A DNA stretch of 37,087 nucleotides, taken from Spirochaetia bacterium. Its GTDB lineage: Bacteria > Oederibacteriota > PGYV01 > Palsa-1178. Position 1 is the first letter of the stretch; every line of letters starts with the position of its first letter. Positions 17,678 through 26,644 of this stretch are shown here, piece by piece. The notes below the pieces were generated by a model. The model did no database searches, had not been told where the DNA came from, and saw only the letters and a list, made by a program, of their open reading frames with translations. The position numbers and the translations under genes were made by a program. The DNA lies in contig JAJFUW010000081.1 of NCBI GenBank assembly GCA_021372235.1, forward strand, positions 1 to 37,087, written 5' to 3'.

Positions 17678-17773
17678 CTGCAGTTTTGAACCAAAACCAC
17701 CGCGACCCGCAAAAACACAAAATACAAACAACACCACGCTTTTCTGCCCTACTCCTGGCTTTTGGCTTCTGGC

Positions 17774-19270
17774 TTAGTAATCTTTTGTATGCCCCACAAG
17801 CGACTTAACCCCTCTCACGGCAAGGGCCCAATCGCGTTTATCCCTCAGTGTGAGCAGGCTTTTCATGAGAAACAGCGGGTTTTTGTGGATGTTCCACATT
17901 TTTTTGCACCAGCGGGCGTTGTCATAATTGGATTTCAGTATGTCGTGTTCCATGTCCATCTTTTCATAATCCTTTGCCTCGTCGGTGAGCCACCCATTGT
18001 TCTCAGCCTCGCGGTACAGCGGTGTGCCCGGATATGGCATGATGATGGACGCCTGCAGGGAATCGCCAAAGTGCGTTTTGTAAAGCATCATGTTCTTCGC
18101 CGCTTTATATGTCAGTTTCACGTCCTTAACCGTCTCCCACGGATAACCGACCATCATGGTCAGCATTACGCGGAACCCGTAACGTTTCGCCCTCTTTACG
18201 TTTTCCATTATTTCCTCAACGGTCTCCAGTTTTCCTATCCTGTGGAGCGTCTCCGTGGAACCGGATTCGAGGCCTACCTTTAACAGCCTGAATCCTATGG
18301 CTTTCATGAGCCTGCATTTTTCCTCGGTCAGGTTCTCGGCGCGTGCGTTGCAGGAAAATACAAATTTGCCTTTCAGTCCCCTCTTTTCTATTTCGTGCAA
18401 AAACTCCTCGAGCCATAACTGCGACCAAACCGGGCCGGACTCGTTGTCGTCAAATATCTCGTATACGCCGTATTTTTTTACCAGCATCTCTATCTCGTCG
18501 GCGACGTTTTTCGCGGAACGCAGGCGCGCCCTCCTCTGCCAGAACGCGTGCTGCCAGATGCAGAACGTGCATGTGCCCCCGAGTTCTTTCCCCTCCCTGC
18601 CGCAGCCGCGGCCGGACAGGATGTACGCCGCCGGCCTGTATAGGTAAGCCTCGCCGTATATGCTCCAGCGCGTCAGGTCCCTGTCGATAAAAGGCAGGGA
18701 ATCAAGGTTGTCAAAAAGCATGGGCCTGCCTGAGTTTTTTATCTCGTGTATGCCCGCGTGCTGCGGCAACGATGCGACAGGCGCGCGGTAATAGATGCCG
18801 GCAGGCATACCGCCCCTGCCTTCGAGGTACCGGACCAGGTTCAGGATAGAAACGTCAAAATCCCCGCCGGCGGCCACGTAATCGGCTTTGCATTTCTGCA
18901 GGGTCTCCTCCGGGAAAAAACTGACATGGTCCCCGGTAAAGACCAGCTTGCATTCCGGCTTCTGCAACTTGATGTAATCGGCCCACTTCCAATGGTCCTT
19001 TATAATCGGGGTTTTTGTCTCCAGCACTATCATATCGGGTTTGAAATCAAAGAGCTGCTTTTCAAACTGCGCGCCATCCATACCCCGGTTTATGGCGTCC
19101 AAAAACAGCGCCTCATGCCCCGCCTGTTTTAGCATGGTGACGGTATATGCCGGGATGAGCGGGAATATTTTTATCTGGCCGGAATGGGTGTATTTGAATT
19201 GACGGTTCTGGCCCAAAAGAGGAATCTTGCCGTCTTTTAAAAAAGGAGGGTAAACAAAGGCAACCCTCAT
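17774..19270 (-). CDS. Radical SAM protein with expanded CX10CX2C cluster motif
   Basis: 498 residues. An N-terminal Rossmann-like B12-binding-type domain (MRVAFVYPPFL, GDHVSFFPEE) lacks DxHxxG. The radical SAM core at about 230-430 has GRGCGREGKELGGTCTFC: ten residues separate the first and second cluster Cys, where most relatives have three. This resembles the longer spacing in Elp3-like enzymes, although the rest of the protein does not look like Elp3. Other motifs are EIFDDNESG, KVGLESGSTETL and MVGYPWETVKDV. Substrate unknown. It is one of two B12-type radical SAM proteins within 4 kb, so they may share a modification pathway. Upstream there is only a weak AGAGAC in place of a ribosome binding site. 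Confidence 0.85.
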   Translation of the reverse strand: MRVAFVYPPFLKDGKIPLLGQNRQFKYTHSGQIKIFPLIPAYTVTMLKQAGHEALFLDAINRGMDGAQFEKQLFDFKPDMIVLETKTPIIKDHWKWADYIKLQKPECKLVFTGDHVSFFPEETLQKCKADYVAAGGDFDVSILNLVRYLEGRGGMPAGIYYRAPVASLPQHAGIHEIKNSGRPMLFDNLDSLPFIDRDLTRWSIYGEAYLYRPAAYILSGRGCGREGKELGGTCTFCIWQHAFWQRRARLRSAKNVADEIEMLVKKYGVYEIFDDNESGPVWSQLWLEEFLHEIEKRGLKGKFVFSCNARAENLTEEKCRLMKAIGFRLLKVGLESGSTETLHRIGKLETVEEIMENVKRAKRYGFRVMLTMMVGYPWETVKDVKLTYKAAKNMMLYKTHFGDSLQASIIMPYPGTPLYREAENNGWLTDEAKDYEKMDMEHDILKSNYDNARWCKKMWNIHKNPLFLMKSLLTLRDKRDWALAVRGVKSLVGHTKDY

Positions 19271-19278
19271 AAAAACTT

Positions 19279-19394
19279 GTCTCTAATTAATAATGAATAA
19301 TTAATAATGAATAATAAAAAACCCAACAATACGACCGCACTATTTTGCATTTTTTGTCCCTATTATTAATTATTCATTGTTAATTATTAATTGC
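19279..19394. repeat. AT-rich intergenic inverted repeat
   Basis: Left arm of repeated AATTAATAATGAATAATTAA words (about 19283-19317) mirrors the right arm TATTATTAATTATTCATT / AATTATTAATT (about 19361-19393). It separates the M23 peptidase and radical SAM genes and may terminate the peptidase transcript. Confidence 0.65.
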
Positions 19395-19414
19395 CTTTTA
19401 GTGCCCTTAAATTT

Positions 19415-20443
19415 TTACCAGAGGTATTTGAGCGGGTCCTGCAGCTTTCCGTTTTTGTACAGCGCGAAATGCAGGTGCGGCCCGGTTGTCCTGCCGGAGT
19501 TGCCCGTTTTAGCTATAAGTTTGCCGGCAAAAACTTTTTGGCCGTTGCGGCAGTTTATTTTTGAGAGGTGTCCGTACACTGTCATGAACCCATCCTTGTG
19601 GATTATCTTGACGCAGTACCCCAGGTTGCCGCCCCATCCGGCGAATGTCACGGTCCCGTCCGCGGCCGCGCCCACCCATGTACCCATGTCTGCCTTTATG
19701 TCCACTCCCTGGTGGACAGATTTCTCGCCCGTCACGGGGTGTATCCTGGTGCCGGTCAGCGACGTATACCTGCCGGATAACGGAGAGCGGAACATCCGTC
19801 GTTTTGAGTTCAGCTGTTGGAGGCTCTCGCTCATGTAAACCGGTTTTGCGCCTGGTATGAACAGCAGATCCCCGGGTTTCAGGCCGAATATCGGGAATTT
19901 GTTGGCCGATTCAATGAGCCCCCTGTCTACCTTATATATATCCGCCAGCATAGCCGCATTTTCCTCACCGTTTCTAACCTCGTGTATAACGCCGATTTTA
20001 TTTGGCACGACTATTTCCTGATTTGTAAAGGACCGCAGATCCTCAAACTCCGGGTTGGCGCCGATTATTGTATCTATGTTGATTTTGAAATCCCTGGCAA
20101 TGCCCCAGAAGTTCTGGCCCTGCTTTACCTTATACAGGACGCATCCCAGGTCTTTTGCGAGGAGCTTCTGCCTCAGGTATATGTAAGCCAGGTCCTTATC
20201 CCTTTTGGAGAGTTCGGTATATGAATCCTTGTACAGGGCGTCTAAATTCTGGCCCTTGTCCTTCATTATATCCCTGAAAGTCTCCGGCTTGACAGGCGCA
20301 TACGCGGTTACTTCGCTGGAATTGAGGAATATTGAAGCGAATATCAGGGCTACGGCAAAAGCCATAACGCCGGACAATACCACAAGCCTGTGAAAAGAGA
20401 CTGTCTTTATCTCTTTTTTCATCTGTTGTAATGTTTTTTCCAT
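19415..20443 (-). CDS. LysM-containing M23 metallopeptidase, membrane anchored
   Basis: 342 residues. A single membrane segment at about 18-40 anchors it with the bulk outside the cytoplasm. Two LysM-like modules follow (VKQGQNFWGIARDFKINIDT; EENAAMLADIYKVDRGLIES, each ending in a GDLLFIP- or NQEIVVP-type strand), then an M23 (LytM) domain: HQGVDIKAD and GPHLHFA carry the zinc and catalytic His/Asp residues. Such proteins cut peptidoglycan cross-links; with all HxxxD and HxH residues present it is probably active. I chose the ATG at 20443 because TTGACA-17-TATTAT lies just upstream and would put +1 at or next to the start codon; the frame is open 29 codons further but this would lie before the promoter. 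No Shine-Dalgarno is present, so a leaderless message is likely. Confidence 0.88.
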   Translation of the reverse strand: MEKTLQQMKKEIKTVSFHRLVVLSGVMAFAVALIFASIFLNSSEVTAYAPVKPETFRDIMKDKGQNLDALYKDSYTELSKRDKDLAYIYLRQKLLAKDLGCVLYKVKQGQNFWGIARDFKINIDTIIGANPEFEDLRSFTNQEIVVPNKIGVIHEVRNGEENAAMLADIYKVDRGLIESANKFPIFGLKPGDLLFIPGAKPVYMSESLQQLNSKRRMFRSPLSGRYTSLTGTRIHPVTGEKSVHQGVDIKADMGTWVGAAADGTVTFAGWGGNLGYCVKIIHKDGFMTVYGHLSKINCRNGQKVFAGKLIAKTGNSGRTTGPHLHFALYKNGKLQDPLKYLW

Positions 20444-20450
20444 GGGGGTT

Positions 20451-20479
20451 ATAATAACGGAAAAGATGATTAATGTCAA
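20451..20479 (-). promoter_or_regulatory. Promoter for the M23 peptidase gene, leaderless
   Basis: Minus strand TTGACA (20474-20479), exact 17-nt spacer, TATTAT (20451-20456). Seven bases later is the A of the ATG at 20443. Confidence 0.7.
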
Positions 20480-20578
20480 GTTTGGCAGTCGGATGGATGC
20501 CGTTGAGTAGGACGGTTCGGACAAAGGCAAAGCATTTTGTATCTTGTCTCAACGGTAGTTGTATCTGTTCTCTCCGTT

Positions 20579-20973
20579 CTACTTCGCTACTGTGTCCTCC
20601 TCCCATGCCTCCATCTTTTTCCAATCCCTGTAATCCCCGGGTTTTATCTCCGGTATCATTTCCCCCATCCGGTCGGCAAACCGATTGCCGGTATCAGGTG
20701 CGTTGCCCGCGAAAACCGAGGCGGCGTATGGCGTGAACCCCAACGCCGCCTTATCTGGGTTTTTCACGGCAGCAGCCTTTTTGGCCGGCTTGCCCGAAGT
20801 AACTGTTATGCATACGATAATACCGCAGTCCTTTTTTCCTTTAACATCGTGCGGTTCTTTTCCACAAACGCCAGCACATCCGGATGCGGCGTGGCCCCGT
20901 GTATCGCGAAGCCGATGATAGCCGTGTCGTATTTTCCGAGGTCCGGTATTGAGCCGCCTGCCGGGACCTCTGT
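20579..20973 (-). pseudogene. Frameshifted remnant of a flavodoxin-like (HemG-type) protein
   Basis: Two frames join into one flavodoxin-like sequence. The first (from 20973) reads LGKYDTAIIGFAIHG, PHPDVLAFVEKN, then stops soon after an A6 tract (T6 at 20832-20837). The second continues GIIVCITVTSGKP and ends DYRDWKKMEAWEEDTVAK at 20579. The first part matches the flavodoxin pattern in which the protein kYD..iiG is followed by a cover over FMN. An in-frame TGA (20974-20976) precedes it and no FMN phosphate loop (xSxTGNT) is seen, so the 5' end is lost or diverged. A sequencing indel could explain the frameshift but not the missing start. Confidence 0.5.
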
Positions 20974-20976
20974 TCA

Positions 20977-21562
20977 ACTGCCCTCTGAGCCGGCCACAGG
21001 TGCCGGCTCTACTGTGGTTTTGGATGTTATGCCGCTGCGGATTTTACAGCGCCGGGTTGTCAAGACAAGTAGTTTGCGTTGACGTCTGCATTAGGTTTGC
21101 AATGGCCTTTTGGACCCTTCACCCTGGACCCCGTTCTCTGCGCAACCCCCGCAGTGACAGCGTTCCCGCGCTGTCATAGGCATTTTGATTTTTTGGCAGT
21201 AAACGTGGCGCCGCAATCCCGTCCCATAGAGCTACAAAGTGTGGGAATTTTCCGCCTGATTTAATAGCGGGTTTTGCGATCAAAGTCAAGATTCAAGGCA
21301 CGGCCCCGGGTTGGCAAGTGAACAATTTACTCGTAATAAATTCTGTCGGCATATTACTCTGACCGGGTTTTATACCTTTTAATTTTGAACTGTTTCTGAT
21401 TTTGCAACAGTTGCCGCCTATTTATTCCAATTATCTGATGCTTATCTGCGCAGACTCAAGTCCGTGCAATCTATTTTCCAGGCACGTGATCCTTCTATAA
21501 AGCCTGAATAAATTCAAAATCATTCATATTTTTGAAATTTGTATTATTTTATAGGGCTTTTA
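20977..21562. other. Gene-free spacer upstream of the TCA block
   Basis: No convincing gene. It holds a perfect 8-bp hairpin (TGACAGCG at 21155-21162, loop of six, CGCTGTCA to 21176) followed by T-rich sequence, which could be a weak terminator on the plus strand. A degenerate copy of the 47-bp repeat lies near 21284-21310 (TCAAGATTCAAGGCACGG). Confidence 0.4.
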
Positions 21563-21656
21563 TTGAGCAGAGTCAAGAGTCAAGGCACGGTCCCGGATGT
21601 TTGTTTGTTTTGAGCAGAGTCAAGAGTCAAGGCACGGTCCCGGATGTTTGTTTGTT
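21563..21656. repeat. Perfect tandem duplication, 2 x 47 bp
   Basis: The unit starts TTGAGCAGAGTCAAGAGTCA and ends CCGGATGTTTGTTTGTT. Two identical copies lie at 21563-21609 and 21610-21656. Confidence 0.9.
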
Positions 21657-21742
21657 AATCATATATTATCACAACTTTTTTATTCTATCCACTTATATAT
21701 TTTCACAGATTCCATGCCCCGGTTTTCTTCGGTTTTCTTCAA

Positions 21743-21771
21743 TTGACAATTATTTACGCTTTATATATAAT
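21743..21771 (+). promoter_or_regulatory. Full-consensus sigma70 promoter for the TCA gene block
   Basis: TTGACA (21743-21748), 17-nt spacer and TATAAT (21766-21771), all at consensus. Start near 21778, leader about 88 nt. It heads the block 21866-27301. Confidence 0.85.
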
Positions 21772-21865
21772 CCATTGGATATATGTATGTGTTTTACACT
21801 GCCTGTATCTTCATTATTATATAATATGCCGGACAACGGAGTCCGGCTGTGAAAAGAGGTGTACC

Positions 21866-23269
21866 ATGACACTACAGTTTAACAAAAAAACAAACCTGTT
21901 TGAGGAGGAGTTTTACCACTATGAACTCCAGGATGTAAAGGAACCCGAACTCTACAGGGACCTTTTCCCCTACGACGAAGTTCCGCGCATTACTTTTAAC
22001 CACCGCCTCGTCCCTATGAACGTTGCCGATAAAGCATGGATAACGGACACAACTTTCCGCGACGGCCAGCAGTCACTGCCGCCTTTTAGGGTTGAGGACA
22101 TCGTCCACCTCTATGACCTCATGCACAAATTGGATAACGACTCCGGCCTCATCAGGCAGACCGAGTTTTTCCTGTATACCAAACGCGACCGTGAAGCGGT
22201 CGAGAAATGCCTCTCCCGCGGCTACAAGTTCCCACAGATAACCGGCTGGATACGCGCGGTAGAATCCGATTTCAAGATAGTAAAAGAGATGGGTTTAAAG
22301 GAGACCGGCATCCTTACCTCGGTATCCGATTATCACATATTTCTGAAGCTCAAATGGACCCGCAGGCAGGCCATGGACAACTACCTGAAGATTGTACGCG
22401 CCGCGCTCGAGAACGGCATCATCCCGCGCTGCCATTTTGAGGATATCACGCGCGCCGACATCTACGGTTTTGTCATCCCGTTCGCGCGCGAACTCATGAA
22501 GCTGTCAAAAGAGTTCAACCTGCCCGTCAAGGTCCGCGCGTGCGACACCATGGGTTATGGCGTGGCCATAGCGGGCGCCTCGCTCCCCAGGAATACGCAC
22601 GGCATAATATACGGGCTTAACAAGCACGGCGAAGTCCCCTCCGAATGGCTCGAGTGGCACGGTCATAACGATTTTTACCGCAGCCTGACCAATGCAACCC
22701 ACTCCTGGATGTACGGATGTTCCGCGGCCAACGGCGCCTGGCTCGGGATAGGCGAACGTACCGGCAACACGCCTATCGAAGCCCTGATTATGGAGTACAT
22801 CTCCCTGCGCGGCCGTGAAGGCATCGAAAAGCTCGACACCACGGTCATAACCGAAATAGCCGAATATATGCGTGATGTCATGGGCATAGAGGTCCCGGCC
22901 AACAGGCCTTTTGTCGGCAAGAACTTCAACCTCACAAAGGCAGGCATACACGCGGACGGTATATCCAAATCAGAGGAGATTTACAACATATTCGACACGC
23001 AAAAGATCCTGAACCGCCCCCCCATGGTCGGCATCACCGACAAATCAGGCGTCGCAGGCATTGCGTACTGGATCAATAATTACTACAGGGTCAAACCGGA
23101 GGACAAGATTAACAAAGATGCGGAAGGCGTGAAGACAATAATGGCCCTGGTTCTCAAGGAGTACGAATCGAACAGGATAATCGGCATCTCGGACGAAGAG
23201 ATGATAAATTTCACGAAACAGTACCTGCCGGAAATACATAAAAAATACGAAAAGAACATAAAGGGATAG
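21866..23269 (+). CDS. Putative Re-citrate synthase (isopropylmalate/homocitrate synthase family)
   Basis: 467 residues, a DRE-TIM metallolyase barrel. Motif DTTFRDGQQ (61-69) and the metal site EWHGHND near 265 are intact. The N-terminal pattern (DTTFRDGQQSLPPF, IRQTEFFLY, GYKFPQITGWIRA) recalls the subgroup containing the Re-face citrate synthase of Clostridium kluyveri, rather than LeuA or NifV. Members condense acetyl-CoA with oxaloacetate to give citrate. The context supports this: the next genes are isocitrate and malate dehydrogenases and fumarase, and no si-type citrate synthase is present. I chose the ATG at 21866 because AGAGGTG lies upstream; the frame is open 41 codons further, but that start overlaps the promoter. 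Homocitrate synthase is the main alternative. Confidence 0.8.
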   Translation: MTLQFNKKTNLFEEEFYHYELQDVKEPELYRDLFPYDEVPRITFNHRLVPMNVADKAWITDTTFRDGQQSLPPFRVEDIVHLYDLMHKLDNDSGLIRQTEFFLYTKRDREAVEKCLSRGYKFPQITGWIRAVESDFKIVKEMGLKETGILTSVSDYHIFLKLKWTRRQAMDNYLKIVRAALENGIIPRCHFEDITRADIYGFVIPFARELMKLSKEFNLPVKVRACDTMGYGVAIAGASLPRNTHGIIYGLNKHGEVPSEWLEWHGHNDFYRSLTNATHSWMYGCSAANGAWLGIGERTGNTPIEALIMEYISLRGREGIEKLDTTVITEIAEYMRDVMGIEVPANRPFVGKNFNLTKAGIHADGISKSEEIYNIFDTQKILNRPPMVGITDKSGVAGIAYWINNYYRVKPEDKINKDAEGVKTIMALVLKEYESNRIIGISDEEMINFTKQYLPEIHKKYEKNIKG

Positions 23270-23274
23270 AAAGT

Positions 23275-23393
23275 CTGAGTTATAAGCTGTGAAAAATGCA
23301 AAAACCGGATGTTTTCCCGATTTTCGCCGGTTTTAGCGCGGAAAAGCGCCCGTATTCTTCATTGCTCATAGTTTATAGTTCATTCTTAAAAAA
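23275..23393. repeat. Intergenic inverted repeat upstream of icd
   Basis: Outer arms GAGTTATAAGCTGTGA and TCATAGTTTATAGTTC mirror each other imperfectly. Inside, AAAACCGG and CCGGTTTT (about 23301-23335) form a perfect 8-bp stem, followed by a small GCGC-GGAAAA-GCGC hairpin. Confidence 0.55.
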
Positions 23394-23410
23394 ACAACCG
23401 AGGTAAAGAC

Positions 23411-24613
23411 ATGGCTGAAAAAATAACCTTAAACGATAAGAACGAAATCGTTGTCCCCAACAACCCCATAATCTGTTTCATTGAGGGAGACGGCATAGGG
23501 CCGGATATCTGGCGTGCGACGCAGAACGTGGTTGACAGCGCAGTGTCCGCTGTCTATAACGGCGAACGCAGGATAGAATGGAAAGAAATCTACTGCGGGG
23601 AAAAGGCCAACCAGAAGTTTGGCACCTATTTTCCGGAAGAGACAATAGAGGCGATAAAAGAGTACGTGGTCGCCATCAAGGGTCCGCTCACGACACCAAT
23701 CGGCGGGGGCATGCGCTCGTTGAACGTGACCATGCGCCAGAGGCTCGACCTCTACGCGTGCGTGAGGCCGGTGCGCTATTTCACCAACGTCCCCTCCCCT
23801 GTCAGAGAGCCGGGCAAGCTGAACATCGTTATATTCCGCGAGAACACCGAGGATGTTTACGCCGGCATAGAGTGGGAAGCGGGTTCGGCCGAGGCAAAAA
23901 AGATGATATCATTCATCAACGACAATTTCAACAAGTCCATAATATCCGAATCCGGCATCGGTATCAAGCCCATGTCGGAGTTCGGTTCCAGGCGCCTGAT
24001 GAGAATGGCCATCAACTACGCCATAAAAAACAATCGCAGGTCCATAACAATAGTACACAAGGGCAACATAATGAAATATACCGAGGGTGCCTTTGCGAAG
24101 TGGTGTTACAAGGAGGCGGAGGAGAATTTCCGCGACCTCGTGATAAAAGAATCAGACCTAAAGGACGGCGTCACCGCCAACGGCAGGATAATCATAAAGG
24201 ACAGGATAGCCGACGCCATGTTCCAGCAGGTTCTTTTGAGGCCGGACGAATACGACATACTTGTGACGCCAAACTTAAACGGCGACTACCTCTCGGATGC
24301 GGCGGCCGCGCAGGTCGGCGGCCTGGGGATAGCTCCCGGTGCCAATATCGGCAAGTACGCGGTTTTTGAAGCCACCCACGGTACGGCCCCGAAATACGCC
24401 AATCAGGACAAAGTAAACCCGGGTTCGCTCATCCTCTCGGCCGTCATGATGCTCGAGCATATGGGCTGGAAAGAGGCGGCGGACCGCATAGTCTCGGCCA
24501 TGGAAAAAACCTTCACACAAAAATTTGTCACATACGACATTGCCCGCCAGATGGAGGGCGCGACAGAGGTAAAGTGCTCGGAGTTCGGGCAGAAGATAGT
24601 ACAAAACCTGTAA
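23411..24613 (+). CDS. icd: Isocitrate dehydrogenase, NADP type
   Basis: 400 residues, a full-length homodimeric bacterial enzyme. It converts isocitrate to 2-oxoglutarate and CO2 in the cytoplasm. Substrate site [20 protein letters not shown] (102-121) has the phosphorylatable-type Ser and the Arg residues; [15 protein letters not shown] is next; [17 protein letters not shown] carries the Lys-Tyr pair that selects NADP over NAD in this family. Start supported by GAGG eight bases upstream. Separated from the citrate synthase gene by a 141-base repeat-rich spacer, same strand. Confidence 0.95.
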   Translation: MAEKITLNDKNEIVVPNNPIICFIEGDGIGPDIWRATQNVVDSAVSAVYNGERRIEWKEIYCGEKANQKFGTYFPEETIEAIKEYVVAIKGPLTTPIGGGMRSLNVTMRQRLDLYACVRPVRYFTNVPSPVREPGKLNIVIFRENTEDVYAGIEWEAGSAEAKKMISFINDNFNKSIISESGIGIKPMSEFGSRRLMRMAINYAIKNNRRSITIVHKGNIMKYTEGAFAKWCYKEAEENFRDLVIKESDLKDGVTANGRIIIKDRIADAMFQQVLLRPDEYDILVTPNLNGDYLSDAAAAQVGGLGIAPGANIGKYAVFEATHGTAPKYANQDKVNPGSLILSAVMMLEHMGWKEAADRIVSAMEKTFTQKFVTYDIARQMEGATEVKCSEFGQKIVQNL

Positions 24614-24625
24614 ATGCAGGTCCGG

Positions 24626-24704
24626 GGTCCATGGTCCAAAAGACCACCTGACCGTGAGCCTTGAAGCGGTATAATTCTGGACCATGGAACTTGGACCATG
24701 GACC
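24626..24704. repeat. Perfect 14-bp inverted repeat upstream of mdh
   Basis: GGTCCATGGTCCAA (24626-24639) pairs with TTGGACCATGGACC (24691-24704); each arm is itself near-palindromic. Inside the loop, CTGACC (24648-24653) and TATAAT (24670-24675) could make an internal promoter with a 16-nt spacer. Confidence 0.75.
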
Positions 24705-24723
24705 ACTTTTTGAGGAGACCCAA

Positions 24724-25656
24724 ATGAAAACACGTATTGGCATCGTAGGAGCCGGCAATGTCGGAGCTACCTGCGCGCACATCTCACTCATGAAAAACCT
24801 CGGCGACATATATCTTCTCGATATCGCCGCTGACATGGCAAAGGGCAAGGCCATAGACTTAAACCAGTCAAAGTTTCTTTTTGGCTCGGATGCGGCTGTC
24901 GACGGCGGGGACGATTACAGCAAACTGATAGATTCGGATATCATAGTGATTACGGCCGGCCTGGCGCGCAAGCCCGGCATGACGCGCGACGACCTGCTCT
25001 TTAAAAATTTTGACATCATCAAGGACGTTTCCCTGAAAATAAAACAGTCCAAACGAACGCCGATTGTCATAGTGGTGTCAAACCCGCTGGACATCATGGC
25101 TTACACAGTATACAGGATAACCGGTTTTCCCCGCAACCGCGTGCTCGGCATGGCCGGCGTCCTCGACACTTACAGGTTCTACCATAACATACAAAACAGG
25201 CTCAACACCCCCTATAAATACATGGACTCCATGATACTCGGCTCACACGGCGACACAATGGTCCCGCTAATATCGCAGACCAAAATCGCGGGCAAGTTCA
25301 TTGAAAAAATGCTGCCTGCCGAGGAGATAAACGCACTGGCGGACAGGGCCCGTAACGGGGGCGCCGAGATAGTCTCGCTTTTAAAGACAGGCAGTGCCTA
25401 CTATGCTCCCGCCGCGTCCGTTGTCAGGATGATGGAATCGATACTCACCGGCCGCAAAGGCACGCTGCCCTGCTCGGTATACACCGAAGGCGATTACGGC
25501 TACAAGGATATATTCCTCGGATTGCCCGTTCAGCTCGGCCCCAACGGCCTGGCTAAAGTGGTGAACATAAAACTTTCCGAAGCGGAAAAAAAGGCGCTGG
25601 ACATGTCTGCGGCGTCCATCGCGGAACAGATAGCGAAGATAAAGGACAGGATCTAA
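24724..25656 (+). CDS. mdh: Malate dehydrogenase (LDH-like type)
   Basis: 310 residues. Oxidises malate to oxaloacetate with NAD. Rossmann motif GAGNVGAT (7-14) with Asp at the end of strand 2 (YLLDI) points to NAD. The substrate loop ARKPGMTRDDL has Arg where lactate dehydrogenases have Gln, so malate is the substrate. Catalytic His is in GSHGDTMVPL. I chose ATG 24724 because GAGGAG lies seven bases upstream; an in-frame ATG 21 codons earlier is inside an intergenic inverted repeat. It supplies oxaloacetate to the citrate synthase encoded two genes upstream. Confidence 0.95.
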   Translation: MKTRIGIVGAGNVGATCAHISLMKNLGDIYLLDIAADMAKGKAIDLNQSKFLFGSDAAVDGGDDYSKLIDSDIIVITAGLARKPGMTRDDLLFKNFDIIKDVSLKIKQSKRTPIVIVVSNPLDIMAYTVYRITGFPRNRVLGMAGVLDTYRFYHNIQNRLNTPYKYMDSMILGSHGDTMVPLISQTKIAGKFIEKMLPAEEINALADRARNGGAEIVSLLKTGSAYYAPAASVVRMMESILTGRKGTLPCSVYTEGDYGYKDIFLGLPVQLGPNGLAKVVNIKLSEAEKKALDMSAASIAEQIAKIKDRI

Positions 25657-25664
25657 AAGACGGT

Positions 25665-25781
25665 ACAGGGTCCAGGGTCCAAAATACAAGACCCAAACAG
25701 CCCTTTAGACAATAAACCTTGGGAACTTTTGCTCCTGTTCTTTAGATTAGGGTTCTTTGGACCATGGACCTTGCACCCTGT
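25665..25781. repeat. Intergenic inverted repeat upstream of fumarase alpha
   Basis: Left arm ACAGGGTCCAGGGTCCAAA (25665-25683) mirrors right arm TTTGGACCATGGACC...ACCCTGT (25756-25781) with few mismatches. It uses the same GGACC/GGTCC words as the repeat before mdh. Confidence 0.6.
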
Positions 25782-25805
25782 CCCACTATATTATATAGGA
25801 GTCTT

Positions 25806-26642
25806 ATGCGAACAATCACATCCGTACAGATAGCCACCACAGTCGCGAAACTCGTTGTCGAGGCAAATTACTATCTCCCGCACGACGTGGTGCAGGCCCT
25901 GAAGGATGCGGCCGAGACGGAAGTGGACAAAAAAGCAAAGAACATACTCTATAAAATAATAGAAAACCACAAGATATCCAAAAAAGGCTCTCTGCCACTA
26001 TGCCAGGATACAGGCATAGCCGTTATTTTCGTGGAGATTGGCAGTGACGTAAAAATTGAAGGCGACATATACAGGGCAATCAACCGCGGTGTCGAGATGG
26101 GCTACAGGGACGGCTATCTGCGCAAATCCGTGGCGGACCCGCTCTCCCGCGAAAATACCGGCACCAATACCCCTGCCATCATACACCTCTCCATGACAAG
26201 CGGCCCAAACATAAAAATATCGCTTACTACCAAGGGCGCCGGTTCAGAAAACAAATCAGCCCTGAAAATGATGACCCCCGCGGACGGCGAGGAAGGCATA
26301 GTGAATTTTGTGGTTGAGACCGTCAAAAAAGCCGGCGCTTCAGCCTGCCCGCCATACATTGTGGGCGTCGGCATAGGCGGCAACATGGAAACTTGCGCCC
26401 TGCTCGCGAAACAGTCGCTACTGCGCGGCGTCGGGGTTTATTCAAAGGTAAAAGGCGTCGCAAAGCTGGAAAGCCGGATGCTAAAAGAGATAAACAGGCT
26501 CGGGATAGGTCCCCTGGGTTTCGGCGGCAATACAACGGCGCTCTCGGTAATGGTGGAAACAAGGCCGTGCCACATCGCCAGCCTCCCGGTGGCGGTATGC
26601 ATACAGTGCCATTCGGCGAGGCATAAAAGTACGTCCATTTAA
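25806..26642 (+). CDS. Class I fumarate hydratase, alpha subunit
   Basis: 278 residues, the N-terminal half of the iron-sulfur fumarase, here as a separate subunit. It hydrates fumarate to malate using a [4Fe-4S] cluster. Cluster ligands are likely Cys66 (PLCQDTG), Cys181 (GASACPPYIV) and a Cys in the C-terminal CIQCH. GIGGNMETC and FGGNTTALSV are typical of the family. Related subunits include tartrate dehydratase TtdA; the TCA neighbours favour fumarate. Start at 25806 has AGGAG five bases upstream; the open frame extends 14 codons upstream through a repeat and is not likely translated. The beta subunit follows. Confidence 0.92.
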   Translation: MRTITSVQIATTVAKLVVEANYYLPHDVVQALKDAAETEVDKKAKNILYKIIENHKISKKGSLPLCQDTGIAVIFVEIGSDVKIEGDIYRAINRGVEMGYRDGYLRKSVADPLSRENTGTNTPAIIHLSMTSGPNIKISLTTKGAGSENKSALKMMTPADGEEGIVNFVVETVKKAGASACPPYIVGVGIGGNMETCALLAKQSLLRGVGVYSKVKGVAKLESRMLKEINRLGIGPLGFGGNTTALSVMVETRPCHIASLPVAVCIQCHSARHKSTSI

Positions 26643-26644
26643 AA

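Noticed and set aside
20537-21082. 181-residue plus-strand frame
   Set aside because: It runs antisense to the flavodoxin remnant and has no start signal or recognisable motif.
23578-24369. 263-residue frame overlapping icd
   Set aside because: It is a shifted frame of icd with Arg/Gly-rich nonsense composition.
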